A stretch of DNA of 64,000 nt from Austropuccinia psidii (Eukaryota; Basidiomycota; Pucciniomycetes; Pucciniales; Sphaerophragmiaceae). Made by a program: the position numbers and the translations under genes. The DNA lies in the NCBI GenBank assembly GCA_023105745.1, contig JALGQZ010000015.1, positions 4,115,499 to 4,179,498 of the forward strand. Direction: 5' to 3'. Each line of letters begins with the position of its first letter. The first letter of the stretch is position 1. This document shows positions 1-14,269 of this stretch, in pieces. Below the pieces are notes generated by a model. That model was not told the origin of the DNA. It saw only the letters and a program-made list of their open reading frames with translations, and did no database searches.

Positions 1-3000
1 GTGTACCATATTTATGGTACTTTTGAATTTAATTCTTGTTATCTGGCTTTAAGTAACTGGCTGAAATAATCTCTCATTTAGTTTTATGTGAGAAGTGAGA
101 TATTCTGGAAATATCTCTTTATATTTTGATAATTGGTTTAGGAGAGATCAACCAATGTATTCAAAATCATTTAAAGGAAAAATATAAATATTTTTATCAT
201 AACCTTTCAAAAATTCATAAATAATTACCATATTTTATTTCAAAGTCCACAGTTCATATTTCCGCTTAGAATCATTCATATGCATAATATTCAATCTAAC
301 ATTTGTGAAAATAATGAAATGAGCTATTTTACATCCATTTTGCTCAATAACTATTATTAGCTTAACTTTTGAAGCTTAATAGGCTGCATTATATAATATT
401 AAAAGATTCAAAAAAGGACAAATATTGGATGAATAAAATAGTGCTTTTCCTGAGCTGATGACACTGAAAATATCTATTTTAAATTCTGATAAATTGAGAT
501 AATAAATCATGGGAAATCTTTGTGATGCATAAAGATTCTTTATTGAGATCTTTAGTATTATTCAATATCTCCTTATTTTGATATAGGAAACTCATAGGTA
601 TTTATACTGAAGGAAAATTTCAAATATCATGTATATTGCTCTGTTGATTATCAAGAAATAGTTGAAAAATAGAATATATTCCTATATATTTTGAGTTATT
701 TTCCCTATTTTTACATACCCCAGCTTAACCACCAATATAAGCTTCAAGCTCATCTTTATTACTTGAGAAACTTGGATTTCTGCAAGCAAAAAAGAAGATA
801 TGGGAAATGATCAACAACCTAATTTGGAATCGAAATCAAGATCCATGTTTCCTTTTTTTGAATATTGATCTTATATTTTTTGGAAAATGAATGAGAATTA
901 ATAAATATTTCTTTGTATACTGTATTTAATATGAGAGTAGTCTTTTTAAAAGCAAAAGAATCAAAATAATGAAGAACAGCTTTCTTCATTTTAAGTATCA
1001 CTTTGAAAATATTTTCTTGATTTAATATAAGCTAATATTAGTATTACTTTTGTACCAGATTTCCATTTTGTGTTATTAATACTTTGGAGAAGTTTTGAAA
1101 AATTCAATGAAGTTATGGTAGGGTATTCCATACAATCCTTTCACCAGGCTCAAGCTCATAGTAATTCACAACAAAAAAAAGAATATCACCAACCAGAAGA
1201 TTTAAATGCAGTTTGAAAAACAATTTAAAATTTAAATGAAGAAGCTGCAGTTCATTCATAATCTCATGACACAGGAACCAAAAGGAAGTGTATGTGTTAA
1301 AAAATTAATTAAATTTCATCATTCATATGACAAAGAAAACTCCTATATAGAAAATCAGTTACAAAAAGCAAGTTACCACTGGGTAATTTTAACAACACAA
1401 AAGTTTTACAAGCTTCTTATAGAAACTAAGCTAATTTATATTTTCAATGACACCTGCATTCATTACACATCCACCTTTCCTTAAGACACAGACACAGGCA
1501 TAACCCATCATATAACCAAAGAGGAGCCACTCCAAGCTTTAGAACAGCCCTATATTTAATTAGAGGACAGACATAAAATATGATGGAAGAAAATGAATCA
1601 CTTGATTTCTCACAGAATTAACCAATCTCAAATTCTACTCAATTCGTTACCACATTAAAGTCAACCTCAGAAAGAAGCAGGGAATAAATATATTTCTTTA
1701 AATCTTGGCCACATTGTTTACACCGGAATACAAATTCATGCAAGAAGAAAACCATCATTACACCTGCATAAATAAAAAATCCACTCCTACAAAGCCTAAA
1801 ATCTTACATATGGAAGGGAAATACAAAGTCATAATGTGATACTTACCCCACCAAAATCATATCATGTGACAGGGTAGAGTCTTTGAAAGAGAAAAATCCC
1901 CAAAAAAAAATGAAATCATCCCATTAATGCAAAGAAAATCCAAGACAAATATGTCATGACCAGTTCACCAAAAAATAATCATGTGACATAAATGCAGGAT
2001 TTGAAGAAGGGAAATTGTTACTAGACCTTATATCACCTCACATATGCAAGAAATTTACTCACCAAAAAAGAATTCACATGATGAAAACAAGAGGAATTAA
2101 ATTGGAAAGACATAGCTTCCATCAAGGGGCCCTTGGCTCAAAGTAGGTATGAATAGATTGGATTTCTCCCCCATGCACATTAAATACTGAGCACAGGAAT
2201 AAGTCATCCCTTAGCTGGGAGATAGTCTAGTATATTATAGTGAGTTTACTTTCCCAGTATCCAAGCTCAGTTGAAATATAGTGCTTCATATTTCCCAGTA
2301 GCTAGTCTCAGTGGAAAATTAGTATTTAAAGAAAAACCAATACCCAAGATTAAGTATACTTCTCCATTGGAAGTATTTTATCAAATGAAAATAACACCAT
2401 GTACCAAGATCCTAAATTAACTTACCCCTTTAAGAATACAATTATCAAAAAATATAACCATTTTAATCTAAAAAATACTACCTTATCTTCTTATCACATA
2501 ATCTTAAAAATATGATTGACCCTTAAAGAAATTTATTATTGATTTATTATTACTTCACATTAGAAAATTTCAGTTTACCAACATTCATAAAATCTTTCAT
2601 ATAATCTGAAATAAACCTTCTTAACAATATTTTATCACCCAGAAGGGACCCATTTCCTTAATTTTATTAAAATTCAGCATACAAGTATTAAACTAAATTT
2701 TTAAATATCAACCATATTAATAACAATAAAATAAATATAATTTTTATTAATATACCATAAATGTGATAAGTGGAATGGAACATACAAAAAAGAAGATAAA
2801 GTAATTATTGATATTATTTTTAATTATTAAGATTTATTCATTTATTCAAGTTCTTTAATTTGAGAACAAAAATTAATTAAGGAAGTCTCCCTGTCAGCCT
2901 TTTACTCAAAAAAGAGAGCAATAATTACAACCAAAATACTATAGAATATGGTATTCAACCAAATTAGTGAAATACATATCTTTTATATCTTCTAAACCAA

Positions 3001-6000
3001 ATAAGGTAAAATAAGTTCACAACATATGAGCCCTTAGCTTGGAAAATAATGCCATTAAAGCTTATAATTTCAAAAGAAAAGTTCTTTTCTTACATAAAAT
3101 TTAATTCTAAGTCTCATAGTCCAAAAAATTGAAGAGAAATAAGGTTTCAAAAATATTTACAATAATAAAAAATAATTCTAAACTCACATCTGAAATAATT
3201 TATTTTTCTAATGACCCAATTATGTGTGAACCTTTATTTAATCAATCAAAGAGGGCTAATGAATGGTATTCTTTGCAAGTATGAATTATCAACATGAAAA
3301 AATCTTAATCTTCACGCACACTTGAAATAGTAAAAAGAAAAACATGATATTTTCAACTCTCATCTATATTCTAAAGTCTTAATTACATACCCCCAAATCA
3401 AATATCTTATGCAATGACTAAAGCATTTCCATAGAATCATATCACACAAACACCTGTATCAAATTAAGAATAAAATGTATTGAATTTCTTGTTTTATAAG
3501 AAGAAAAAGTTTATTTTACATAAAGGGAAAAAAACTTTTAGCCTATATAGCTTTTCTATACTTGAACCAAAGTTGACCAAAAATTCAATCTATTATAGCT
3601 AGTTTTGAGATACAATTAAACCCATGTTTGAGGCCTGTCATTCAAGGAATTAGAGAGCTATCAATGTTTTAAAATTTTAATCCCTCAAGCATTTTTTAAA
3701 AGGTGGTACTGTGGAATAATTTATCATAAAATTGAATCATGAGGTATGAATATAATTACTCACAAACCTATTGAAACCTCTTCAATTTTAAAATCTTATT
3801 AATCATTTCAAAGTGGGATATTCAATACCATAAAATTGGTTTATTATATTAAAAACTAAAAAAAGTTTAATTAAATTTGAGATGAGGGAGAAATAAATGA
3901 AATTTTTAAAACTCAAAAAAGAAACAAAAATTCATAAAAGATCAATGAGAAAATTTAATTTTGAAGTGATATAAAAAATTTGAGCTATATTGAGGATCAA
4001 GATAATTTCAATTGCTTATTTGGGAAAAATACCAAGAATATTACTAATACAGACTTGATAATTTATTAAAGAAAATATGATTTTCTTTAAGTATATTTCA
4101 AATATTTTAATTAATCCTCAAAGCTTAATGGTTCATATTGTTCTCCATGATTTAAAACTTGGAAATAAATACATGAATAAATTTAAGAATGTCAAAATAC
4201 TATTAAAAGACTTTAGAAAGTAAATACTTGATATAAAAACATCAAGATAATCTGGAATTCATGTTAAATTTATGTTATTTACTCGATCATGGTTTTTGAA
4301 GAAAAGAAAAAAATATTGTATTTTTTGTTGAAATGGATAAATTTCATGAGGAAAACCTTATCAAATAAATTTATTCAGGCTTCAGCTCAGATGAGAGTGA
4401 ATCAATAAAAATTAATTTTTTGGGTTTTCTTTTTATTAAAATAAAAAACAAGATTCTCTAAAAGAATATGTAGATGAAAAAATACAATTATTCTACCATT
4501 CCAAAAGAATCCAATCCCTCTTCATATGGTGGCTTTAATTAAGAAGAAAAATCTACCATTCTTCTCAAAATTCAAAAATTTATTATGAGTTATTTTAAAT
4601 TCAAAATTAGAAGAAGAAATATACGTTAAATGAGCAGATAATTAAAGATTCTTTCTCCTTTAAGGGGAATTTGACATAAGAGAAAAAGAAAAATGAGGAG
4701 AATAATACTTTTCAAAAGGAGAATAATGTGAATTGAGGCTTAAGGAGAAGAAGTCACAATTAGAAGCAGTGGTAAGATTATTAGGATAATTTAAAACAAA
4801 TATAGAAATCAAAAGGCTAATGGCTATAAGTTATGGATAGCTATATTTTATGAACTATGCTATTGTGCAGACCAAATTGTCAAACTCTTCCTGTTTCTTA
4901 CTAAACCTAATTCATTTTATCCTCTTAGACGCAGTTTAAATCTCTATATACCATTGAAATATAATTTAAACTTGTAAGTGGTGGAATATACCTTTTTTTA
5001 AATTTAGTTTGAGCACCTTAATGGTACCAAAGTTTTTCTATTATTTATGAGAAATAATATCATTTTAAATTAAAAAATTCAAATTTTAAAATTCAAAGAT
5101 ATTTGATATAACTTATATTAATACCATTATGTTATCTTCTTACTAAATATCATGGATGGCTTTAAAGGTTACTATAACCCCCCATTATATAAATTCTCAT
5201 CTTTTGGGAGCTTGAATATAATTTGGTATCAATCCCAAATTAAGAAATTTTTCTGAAGATATTTTATAATGCATTAATGGCTATTACCTATCTGATTTTA
5301 TTCTATTTTATTTTATGACCTTGTCTAAAATTTTAAGAAATTTAGGATTAATGTTATAGTTTCAATTAGTTCCTGAATGAAATTAATAAAAATGAGTATC
5401 AAAATTAAAAATTACTTTGATAATGTCAAAAGTTACACCAAATGATTAAGTTCAAGAGTTTTTGAATTTATCATAAATTCCCCACATGATTCATCTTTTT
5501 TTTTGATAGAAATTTCATTTTAAAAAAAAACTCTTGAAAAAAAATCATATCTCATACATATCGGATTGAATCATTGAAGCTAGACACAATGTGGACCTCT
5601 TTTTCTTCAAAATTTAATCTCAAATCTACGTGAGTATTATATCATTTTTAATTATTAATTTATTTTATTTTTGATTCAAACTACAAGACCTTAATATTAG
5701 TTGCTTTTTTTTTGGATAGATACTGGAAGAAAGAAGAAAGACTCAAACTCTAATTCAATAAAAAGATCATTTCTTATAATTCAATTCACAACAAGAATTT
5801 TGTAAGTATTAAATAATTTTTAAGATATAGATAAATAATATATCATATATCACCATTCAATTCACTTAATTAAACAAATAAGAAAAAAAACTAGTTGTTT
5901 AGTTTTTTTTTGGTAATGATTTTGTCAAACTATCGATTTTAAATATTTAATTCTCATATAAAATTTTAAAAACTTATTAAAAAATCATTCTTAAACAAAA

Positions 6001-7760
6001 TCATTAATAACTAAGAAATATTTCCATACTTCATAGCATGATTAGTGTTCCATAATACCTTTTTTAAAAATTAAAAAATTAAATGTTTCTTTATTCACAA
6101 AGGTGTCCCAATCATAATCAACATCAATGATTATATTGTGAAATATGAAGCAGGAATTCATTTCATTATTTATTTGAATACTATTTCTATTTTTCTAGTA
6201 TAAAAAGGTGTTAAATTATTGTTACAAATGAAATCAAATTTGATTATTACCATTAAATTTCTAATCTAGAAAAAGTATAATGGGATATAACGTAACTTAA
6301 TTATTTAATTTCAAATTTTTTGAATTAAGTTTCCTTTGTAACATGGGATAAATTTTAATTCAAAAAGGATATACTCAAATTATTTTTAATTATTCATTCA
6401 CTTAAAAATCTAAAATTCATAATTAATTATTTGAAACTAAATAAAATTTCTTTTAAAAATATTCATAATTTATTTAAAAAATAAAAAAAAAAACAAATCT
6501 GGGATTTTATAAACTTCCATAATTCAAAAAATCCTAGATATTCACTGATGATCATGAAAATTCTTTTAAAATTATTAAATAACAATTTCAAATTGAGAGA
6601 ATAGTATCTCTTCCTATTTTGAAAGACTTTATCATATAACCCTATGAATCAAAAATTGTGGATGGTGATAAAATCCAGGAAACCTATCATAAGGAATTAA
6701 ATTTGAGATATAATTCCATTTCTCCTCATTAAGCCATTTCAAAGAATGCCTTTATGAGCTATTGTTTCAATTTGATGATTCTACAATGAATAATCTTATA
6801 GCCTCTTTAAAGAAATTCAACATCATCTTTATTACCATTACACCCAAGTCACTCCAAATTTAAAATCAATCGTGTGCAATTTCCTTCATTTTTGAAAGAT
6901 GAAATTGTCATTGATGAGATTTTGAATTTTTTTTTTTTTTTTTAAATTATTAATAAAAAATTTTTAAAATTACATTGATTAATTCCAAAATTGATTTTTA
7001 ATTAAAATTCCATCCAATGATTTAAGTGATTAATAAAAAATTAAAAGTAATTTCTATTGAAAATTTTCGATTTTAATTATTATATCAAATTAAATAAATT
7101 ATTATTAATTAAATTCCTTATTAAAATAACCTACTTTAAAATTTCTTTTAAATAATATTTAAAGATCATTGTTAAATTTCTCATCATTTAAATAAATTAA
7201 GAATTAACTTTTAAAATCTAACAAATGGTTGAAAGGTTTGGTATTATTAAAATATCTATACAGGAATTTGCATTGATTTTTCAAATCTTTCCTTTTTTGA
7301 TTTTGAAGATGTTGAAGGAAATCTATTTGTTTGGAATTATTAGACATTGAAAGTAGGGAGCTGAGTACTTAAATATAAAGAATTTGGAAATATTTTTTGT
7401 CAAATCAGATTTGAATTTGTGACCAAGACTGAATCCTATTACTATTATTATCATAAAATTAATAAAATATGATTGTTCTTCAATAGAAAAATAATAATGA
7501 TAAATTGATTAAGTTCAAAAGGTGTAATGTACAAGTACATTGTAAATGTAATTTAATTTGTAATTAATTTAATAGAATGTCAATCAATTGAATGTCGTAT
7601 ACATAGATTTTAATCAATAACAATGTCACATTTTAATTTTCTTTGAGCTTTAATAGTAATTTTTTTTTAAAACAAAAAAAGGAATAAAATGAAATTAATA
7701 AAATTTAGTAGAAATTAAATTTCAAGTCTACTTGAATAGAGATTAATAATCTCAACTTTT
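1..7760. other. AT-rich stretch without a gene
   Basis: This long AT-rich, CpG-poor stretch contains homopolymer runs and scattered stops in all frames. The only open frames are under about 85 codons, are rich in Lys, Ile, Asn and Phe, and have no recognisable motif or splice context. I see no LTR pair, terminal inverted repeat or RNA gene. It is probably old decayed transposon sequence, but that is inference. Confidence 0.6.
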
Positions 7761-8011
7761 ACGGCAAAAAAATTCAAAGATTACAATTTTATAAGATTTG
7801 GTAATCGCAATAAAAACTTGCCGAAGAGGCTCTAACAAGCTGATTTTTCACATGAGCAACTTATTCAACATATTTGAGCATGCTGTTTCTTTTCTAAGAT
7901 GAAAAGAAGCCTCAATTAAATGCAGCAAGCTATACAAGCTTTCTTTTCTTCAAAGAAACAGAATGATAATTCATTATTGTCAGGAAAGGGTCAAAACCTA
8001 ATTTTTTCTCT

Positions 8012-8047
8012 CGGGAATAATAGAAAATTAAAAGAAATCTATTCCCG
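8012..8047. repeat. Inverted repeat downstream of the 8.3-10.5 kb gene
   Basis: Perfect 8-base arms CGGGAATA (8012-8019) and TATTCCCG (8040-8047) are separated by 20 A-rich bases. The repeat lies about 270 bp beyond the stop codon of the minus-strand gene. A role in 3' end formation or as a small transposon relic is speculative. Confidence 0.5.
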
Positions 8048-8317
8048 CTAAAAGACTTTAAAAAAAACATGCGATTGATGTCTTTTTATTAACAAGAAAT
8101 ATCGAGGAAAACAAGATTTGGGTTGTCTGAAAGAAAAGTTAGTCCTCTTTTAACAATTATTTCAAGATGCAATTATTTTTTCCGGTCAGGTACGAAGAGT
8201 TTAAAAACTTATTTAAGGAAAACTGAATCATTCAACATTCGACATGTATGGGTGATTTCTGCTCAGAAAGACGTTGGATATAATTTAAAATTTTTGGAGA
8301 TCAAATGGGAATTAGAA

Positions 8318-10505
8318 TTAAAGAGGGCAAGTTCTTCTTGGGTCAGGTGCCCGTCGAGGATGTTCAAATGTTTCATCAACTTGGAAGTTCGCGGAAGGTT
8401 GAGATTGAAGTTGTAATTCAAAATTCACCGTTTCAGCTATTTTAGAAGAAAACAAACGCCCATAACGACGCTGTAAAACTTGCCGTTTTTTTTGTTGGGT
8501 TTGATCCAACATTTCGCTTGCGGATCGCCAGTGAAGCGGTTTTGTGCCCATGGTGGATTCACCCATTTGTTGGTAACTTGCGTCAAGGCGGTGGTCTAAC
8601 GAGCCGAGTTGCTTGATGTGAGATCGGAGCAACAAGTTGAGAGGGTCCTGAGCAAGGACTTCAGTTTTGTCAAATTTGTCAAGTAAGATTTCAACCTTCA
8701 GTTGGTTTTCTTTCCCTTTCCTGACACAATTTTCAAATGTTTTGATCGGGTGGGAAGGTGATCTTTCCGAAAGAACTCCAGGCTCTGACTTTTTAATAAA
8801 TGAAAATGGTTTACCAAATAAATCATTGCCACAATTTGAATTTTCAGATGATGAGACTTGAGACCCATGACCAGTTGAGTGTGTTGAAGGCCATGCCTGA
8901 TGGTGCTTGCTTGATGAGCTCGCCGTCGACGAGCTAGTGGTAGGATAATTTGAAGATGCAGAGGAAAGATAACTGTCAAAAATGTCTTCCCAATAGTTGG
9001 CCTCATGAGGTAAGTTGTGCATATTGGTGATTTTTGAAACACTTGGAAAGGCCAGAATGCGTTCAACTTCTTCTGACTCTTGCATTTCTCCAATTTCTTC
9101 AGAGTTGAGTTGATCCTGGTACTCTTCCTGGTTGGATTTTTTGATGGCCAACGGTTGCACTTGAGGATATTGAAAAGATCGCGGCTCCAAGCCTAATTGA
9201 GGTCGATTTCCCGGGGGCATGCGTGCATTTTTTTTAATGTAAGGAACATGACCTTCTCGTTTAGATTGGAAAAGCTGAGGTGAACAGATGGAGTTAGTGA
9301 GATGATCAAAACTAGGTGGGTGATTTGAAGCAAAGGTATTTTTTTTGACTAACTCTCAAGGTGTCTTGATCACTAAGCTGATAGCTAATTTTGTCAAGTT
9401 CTTTTGTCAGAGTATTGACCGAAAATCTGCATGCAAAGGTGGATTCGTCATTCATAAACCTGAGTGCTAATTTAGGCGGCGTTTTAGTGTTAGCACTAAA
9501 GCCTTTTGCTGGAGGCTTTTTATGAGCCTTGGTCAATATAGCTCGTGCCTTTTTCTCTAGTTTTTCTAAATGTTGAGGAGGCCGTGTGGTGTGCAAAGCT
9601 TTGGTATTTGAAGTAGTAAATGGTAAGGCCTCCAATGGTGACATTTTGGAAGGAGATGAACTGGCTATAGTGACGACGATACTTGAAGGACTAGTCTCCT
9701 CTGGTGTTAAAGAGTCTTGAACGCTTAGTGAAGTAGGTTGAAGGTTGGTAGGTTCTAGTCCGTCTATGGGGTCGAGACGATTATCTTGGTCAACTTTTTC
9801 ATTCTTGTTGAGATCAAGTGGCTGGTTTGTATATCCTTCGAGCTCTGCAAGGGTCACAAAGATAAATAAGTCATTTTTGATGGTTTTTTCACGCAAGAAA
9901 TAGTTGAGACTGAACTTAGTCTGGCCGGCAAACGTCTCTTGGGTTTTTTGGGGGGGAAGCATGAATCGTTGGAGGTGTTTTCAAGTGACTGATTGTCCGA
10001 ATCAGGGCAATCTGACAAATGGTCGTGGTTACCCTCGATAGAGTGCAAAAGATTGAGGGTTGAATTCTGCAAGAACCAAACAAAGCTAGCGACAATCTAA
10101 GAAAAACAATCTAAGAGGAATAACCAAGGAAGATCATGATAAGTCCAATTACCTGAATCTTTGGTTGCGGTGAGCAACCATCGGTGATCTTGTTTCTGAG
10201 AGGGCCCCGGCAAGATGATTCGCATAGCCACTGACGAGGATGGCTAGGAAGTCCGCGGTGTTCATTATTGATGAAAGCAGACATGGCCACCAACTGACGG
10301 GCTGCTGATCTGGAATAATTGAAGAATAGCTGAGACCTGCAATGGGACAAAACCAAACACGAGCTTGTCACAAAACCAAGTACAAACCAAAGTAAAACCA
10401 CTCATACATTATATCACAAAAAACGCAAACAATCAAGTAAGAAGCTCTGGTGAAGCCCAAAGGGGCAGAGCAGGAATTCTTGAACACTGAAACAGGACCG
10501 GACAT
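8318..10505 (-). CDS. Five-exon gene encoding a 626-residue protein of unknown function
   Basis: I do not recognise the family. My model on the minus strand is exons 10505-10408, 10336-10153, 10066-9916, 9844-9354 and 9274-8318. They sum to 1881 bases, an exact multiple of three, and every junction keeps the frame. Intron 1 starts GTATGAG and splits an ATG codon. Intron 2 starts GTAATT and ends CTTGCAG. Intron 4 is 79 bp with donor GTTAGT, a perfect CTAAC branch site and acceptor CACCTCAG. Intron 3 is the weak point: its acceptor CTTGCAG is good, but the donor GTTCAG (71 bp) competes with GTTTGC (89 bp). The protein is hydrophilic. It has a basic, nuclear-signal-like PPKKPKRR near residues 133-140, a Lys/Ala-rich stretch near 240-258, Ser-rich linkers in exon 5, and a charged, probably helical C-terminal third. 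Translation could instead begin in exon 2 (ATG at 10284), with exon 1 as leader. The block is richer in GC and CpG than its surroundings, as expected for a host gene. A nuclear protein is a guess. Confidence 0.7.
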
Positions 10506-11050
10506 GAGTGTACAATGGAAGCTGAACGGATTCGGATCGATAGCTCGTTTGATGATTGCGTCACAGCATATGGATAGCTATTGAGGCTGGAATACAAGCT
10601 GTAACATGAGCCAGATAGACCAGACAGAATACTTGTGGCGCACCCAAGGGGGGAGTCTCACTTGGCGACAAAACATCTGTAGTGACGATAAACAGTTGTC
10701 TCGGTTCTCCAACGGCGGCAGCGCCGAAAGACAGCGAAGGAAACGAGTGATCCAAACAGTTTGGCTTGAGGCTATCGCATCAGCGACCCAAGCAAGCGTC
10801 ACAAGCGAGCAGCCAGTGCTATTTCCTAAATGCTTAGCGAAGCAGCCAGCCAACGAGTGGCGTTGACGAGACCTTAGCCACTGGTCACAATCGCCAGATT
10901 GACCTGCCGATGAAGCCATAAGAAAGAAACCTCGACAGCAAGTCACCCTCAGGATCAACGATAGTTAATTATAGCACACTCTGATGGGCAGATGGTTACG
11001 GACCAAGGCTTGAGCTTGATGAGTGGATGGCAGTGTCGAGCAGTTTGACT
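10506..11050 (-). promoter_or_regulatory. GC-richer 5' flank of the five-exon gene
   Basis: About 500 bp upstream of the proposed start are unusually GC- and CpG-rich for this window. Overlapping open frames occur on both strands here (10578-10958 minus, 10606-10866 plus), but neither has splice context linking it to the gene and both look compositional. The stretch may be promoter, 5' leader or a missed first exon. A TATAATTA lies near 10966-10973 on the minus strand, but I would not call it the TATA box. Confidence 0.35.
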
Positions 11051-12925
11051 TGGAAAGTTTCCTCTAGAATACGAATAAATTTCTCCAATCGACGAATTCA
11101 AATCGATTTTTTTTGCTGGTAGAAAATTTCATGGTAGATGCAGCTCATAGATCACAGTCCAAATTTATCAAGTTTTCAATCAACCAACGACTTTAATCGA
11201 GCCAGTAAAATTTATCGACGCAATCCATTCATATCTATAGAGCACTCATCAAAAAGAGAACGACGATAATCAAAAGATCACACTTAAAATCTTTTTTCAA
11301 GGTTCCAATGTTACATTATGTAGCTGAGATGATAGATGATGATCGATTTCTTGTGGGTGAGACTCAAGGCTCCAAAGATGAATTAGTGATCGAAATAGGC
11401 CATCAAAACCAGTGAAATCCATGAAGGATACCCACCAAGACTATCTAAGGGACAGTAAATGAGCCAAACAAGCCAATTAGCAAGGATATGACTACTATTA
11501 TGGACTCATTTTCAGATTAGACAACATAAATCACTAAATTGATTGCTTTGAAGACAAAGAAACTCAAAGAGTTTGGCTGTTGGATTTCCTGACAGGGGAA
11601 ACAGAGCAGGAAGATTAACTGATGGGTAGATAAATGTAAAAGGAACAGCTGGAGTCACAGAAAAACTCAGTATTTAAAATTTTAAAATCGAGAAATCAAA
11701 GACATTAATTAATTAAAAAAATTGATGTCTTAAGTGTATTTTTTTGAATATTATGACAAGGTAATTTAATGAAACTAGAGTGAGGTGATTATGTCCATGT
11801 GGAAAGGGTAGAATGTTGGTGTAATTTATTAAAAAACAAGCTGAAGAATATAAGAGCCCATAAAAGAATAGTATCAGTTGAAATATTAAGGGTTCTCAAT
11901 TCAGTTGAATCCTAAACTTAGAAAAATATGGAATTTTATCTCAAAGTCAAATTAACAAAAATTCATGTTTTTTTGAATGATAAATTCTATGGTTTTATGA
12001 GCAGAACAGACCCATAGACACCAGGGCATTTTGATGTAACTTGCTGGCCAGTCACACATTATGACCAGGAGAGCTCTTTGGCATACTTTGTTTGTTCTTA
12101 ATATGTGACTTTCTTTTTACCATGATATCACTTGAATATTCCTGTTTTATTCTTATTAGGTGGAAATACAGTGTTTTCATTCCCCTCCAGAGAAGGCCTT
12201 GATTATAATAATAAAAGAATCCAACAGTAAACATCACTAAATATCCAAATTTTACTAACTTTTATTCTGGAGATTTAGACTTCCAACAAGTAGGCTTTCA
12301 CTTCCTTTAATTTACAGAATGGTCAGAAATTTTAAATGAGAATAATTTACAAGAGTATCTGACATAAATGAAGAAATTATCCATTAGATAATAAATTTTA
12401 ATCCATTTTGTGTTCTGAAAATATACTGAAGTTAGTATTTAGATTTTTTTTCAGGAAACTGACACAAAAGAAATTCCCAACTGTTTAAGAGAACCAAATT
12501 GAATCTATAGAAGAGAAGAGTACTTATTAAGATCACTGAAAGTAAATCAAGTGATACCCTCAAGGAATGGAGAAGAATAACATAATGTTGAATGTCACAA
12601 ATAGTTTGAAGCAATAAATAATTAAATACTCTTCTGATATTTGGTGAATGGTATAAATAAAAGAAGTCATAAATTAGGAATTTCCTGATCCAAAATATAA
12701 TTTTCTTCACATGTGTGAATTAATATCTTTATGCAAGATTGATCAATAGTATTTTTCATTTAGGTGTGATTCAAAGAAATCAAAGATTAGTTTTTCTATG
12801 AGAACTACAAATTTTCTTTTTGAATAATCCCATTATAATTTTCAAATTTTATTAAGTCAGTGATAGTCTAGGCCTCCTTCTGGATTTTCATATTTGTTTG
12901 AACTCAAAAAAGGGTTTCTGAAGTT
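11051..12925. other. Intergenic, no feature seen
   Basis: Composition falls back to AT-rich. Two short minus-strand open frames (12052-12237 and 12432-12710) are Phe/Leu/Tyr-rich products of AT composition, with no domain, splice context or repeat structure. Nothing else is visible. Confidence 0.5.
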
Positions 12926-12929
12926 ACTT

Positions 12930-13990
12930 TTTGGATAAGAAATGTCTTTTACTTTGGGTCATGATGTGAATCATTTTGCAAAAGTATTTTTGATAAAAAA
13001 ATTATTTTTTCTTTCTTCAGAAAACTCAGAGTTTTTTGAAAGAGCACTTTAGTTAATAGAAAAATCTTGTTTTATTAAGTTGAATGCCATTGGTTGTTTT
13101 TACAAAAATATTGGTTTCTTGTTTCTAAGTTGGAGTTTTAAATCAAATGATTCAGTTTAAATGAAATGACAGGTTTTGAGAGAAACTAGGTCTTTTGCAA
13201 AAAAATAGTCTTTGAAAAAGTCTTTTGAGAGGTCTCAGTTTTTTTGGAAAAAAAGAATAGATTTTGTGAAAAATGTAGTTCTACTCAAAAGGAAATAACA
13301 TCTTTGAGCAAAAAATTATTTTCTTCTTGAGAAAACAATTTTTTTCTGATAGCTTAGTTTTTTTGAAAAAAGTCTTTTTGAGAAAAAAACAGCATTTTCA
13401 AAATAAAAAGTTACTTGGGAAAGCTTTCCTAGAAAACTCAATTTTTCTTTTAAAATTATAAAAAAGTGTTTTTATGTTAAATCTCTAGCTGGTTTCTTTG
13501 AAAAAAAAAATTTTTAACACCAAAAAAAGAGTAACATTGAAAAAATTGTTCTTTTTCCAGAAAACTACCTCCTTTCAAAAAAAGTCATTTTTGAAACAGT
13601 TAGTTAAATTTTGTTGTTGCAAAACTATTTAAAAATAGTTTTTTTTAAAGACCATTGGAAGAATAGTAAAAGATAGTTTTTTGAAGAAACTAGTAAAAAA
13701 ACCCAGTTTTTTGAAAATACTAGCAAATAAACAGTTAATTGGAAAAAATTAGTCAAAAAAGCAGCTTTTTTAAAGAAATAATGAAATGGCTTTTTGAAAA
13801 AAGATAATACAAAAAACTAGTACAAAAATAGTCTTTTGACAACAACTAGTACAAAAATGTTTTTTCGGAAAAAAAACTGGTACAAAAATAGTTTTTTTTG
13901 AAAAAACTAGTGCAGAAATAGGTTTCTAAAAAAACTAGTAGAAAAATAGTTTTTTTTTGAAAAAAACTCATAAGAAAAGAATTTCTTGAT
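12930..13990. repeat. Degenerate A/T-homopolymer tandem array, period about 30 bp
   Basis: From about 13.62 to 13.98 kb a unit built around ACTAGTACAAAAATAG followed by a T-run and an A-run recurs roughly every 30 bases. Copies start near 13816, 13845, 13876, 13908 and 13935. To the left the same alternation of GAAAA and TTTTT runs continues with decreasing regularity to about 12.93 kb. This looks like an old array decaying outward. No open frame crosses it. Confidence 0.65.
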
Positions 13991-14269
13991 TTGTTTTGTT
14001 AAGGAAAGTGTTTGTGGATGAACTGGAAACATCCAGTTGTTCCCCTCAAGCCTTGCGTTTGCATTACTTGCTCACTTTGGCATGGGTTCAAATGACCCAT
14101 GTGGCAGGCAATGAGGCATTCCTTGCTAACCTCCATGGGGAAGCCCCCTGGCTCTCCTTTTGTAGAGAGAAAACACCCATTATGCCTCAGTGTTTTGCTT
14201 GACTGGTGCCGCCAGGGCCCACCTGCAATATCATAACACTGCAGAGGTTGGGGTTTACAAGCCCTGGTA

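Noticed and set aside
3..20. Palindrome GTACCAT..ATGGTAC at the window start
   Set aside because: Seven-base arms in AT-rich DNA are expected by chance in 64 kb and nothing else marks the site.
8123..8416. 97-codon plus-strand ORF
   Set aside because: Its distal half is antisense to the last exon of the five-exon gene and it has no splice context or motif of its own.
9312..9365. Programmed or accidental frameshift at the A8 run between two minus-strand open frames
   Set aside because: A 79-bp intron (9353-9275) with GTTAGT, CTAAC and CAG signals joins the two frames exactly, so no slippage is needed.
10561..10958. Overlapping ORFs of 64, 126 and 86 codons on both strands
   Set aside because: All follow from local GC-richness. 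None joins the downstream exons through acceptable splice sites, so they are described as 5' flank.
13996..14202. 68-codon plus-strand ORF between the two tandem arrays
   Set aside because: Composition is more balanced than its surroundings, but there is no motif, homologue I can name or splice context. It may be a relic of a repeat, so it is left uncalled.
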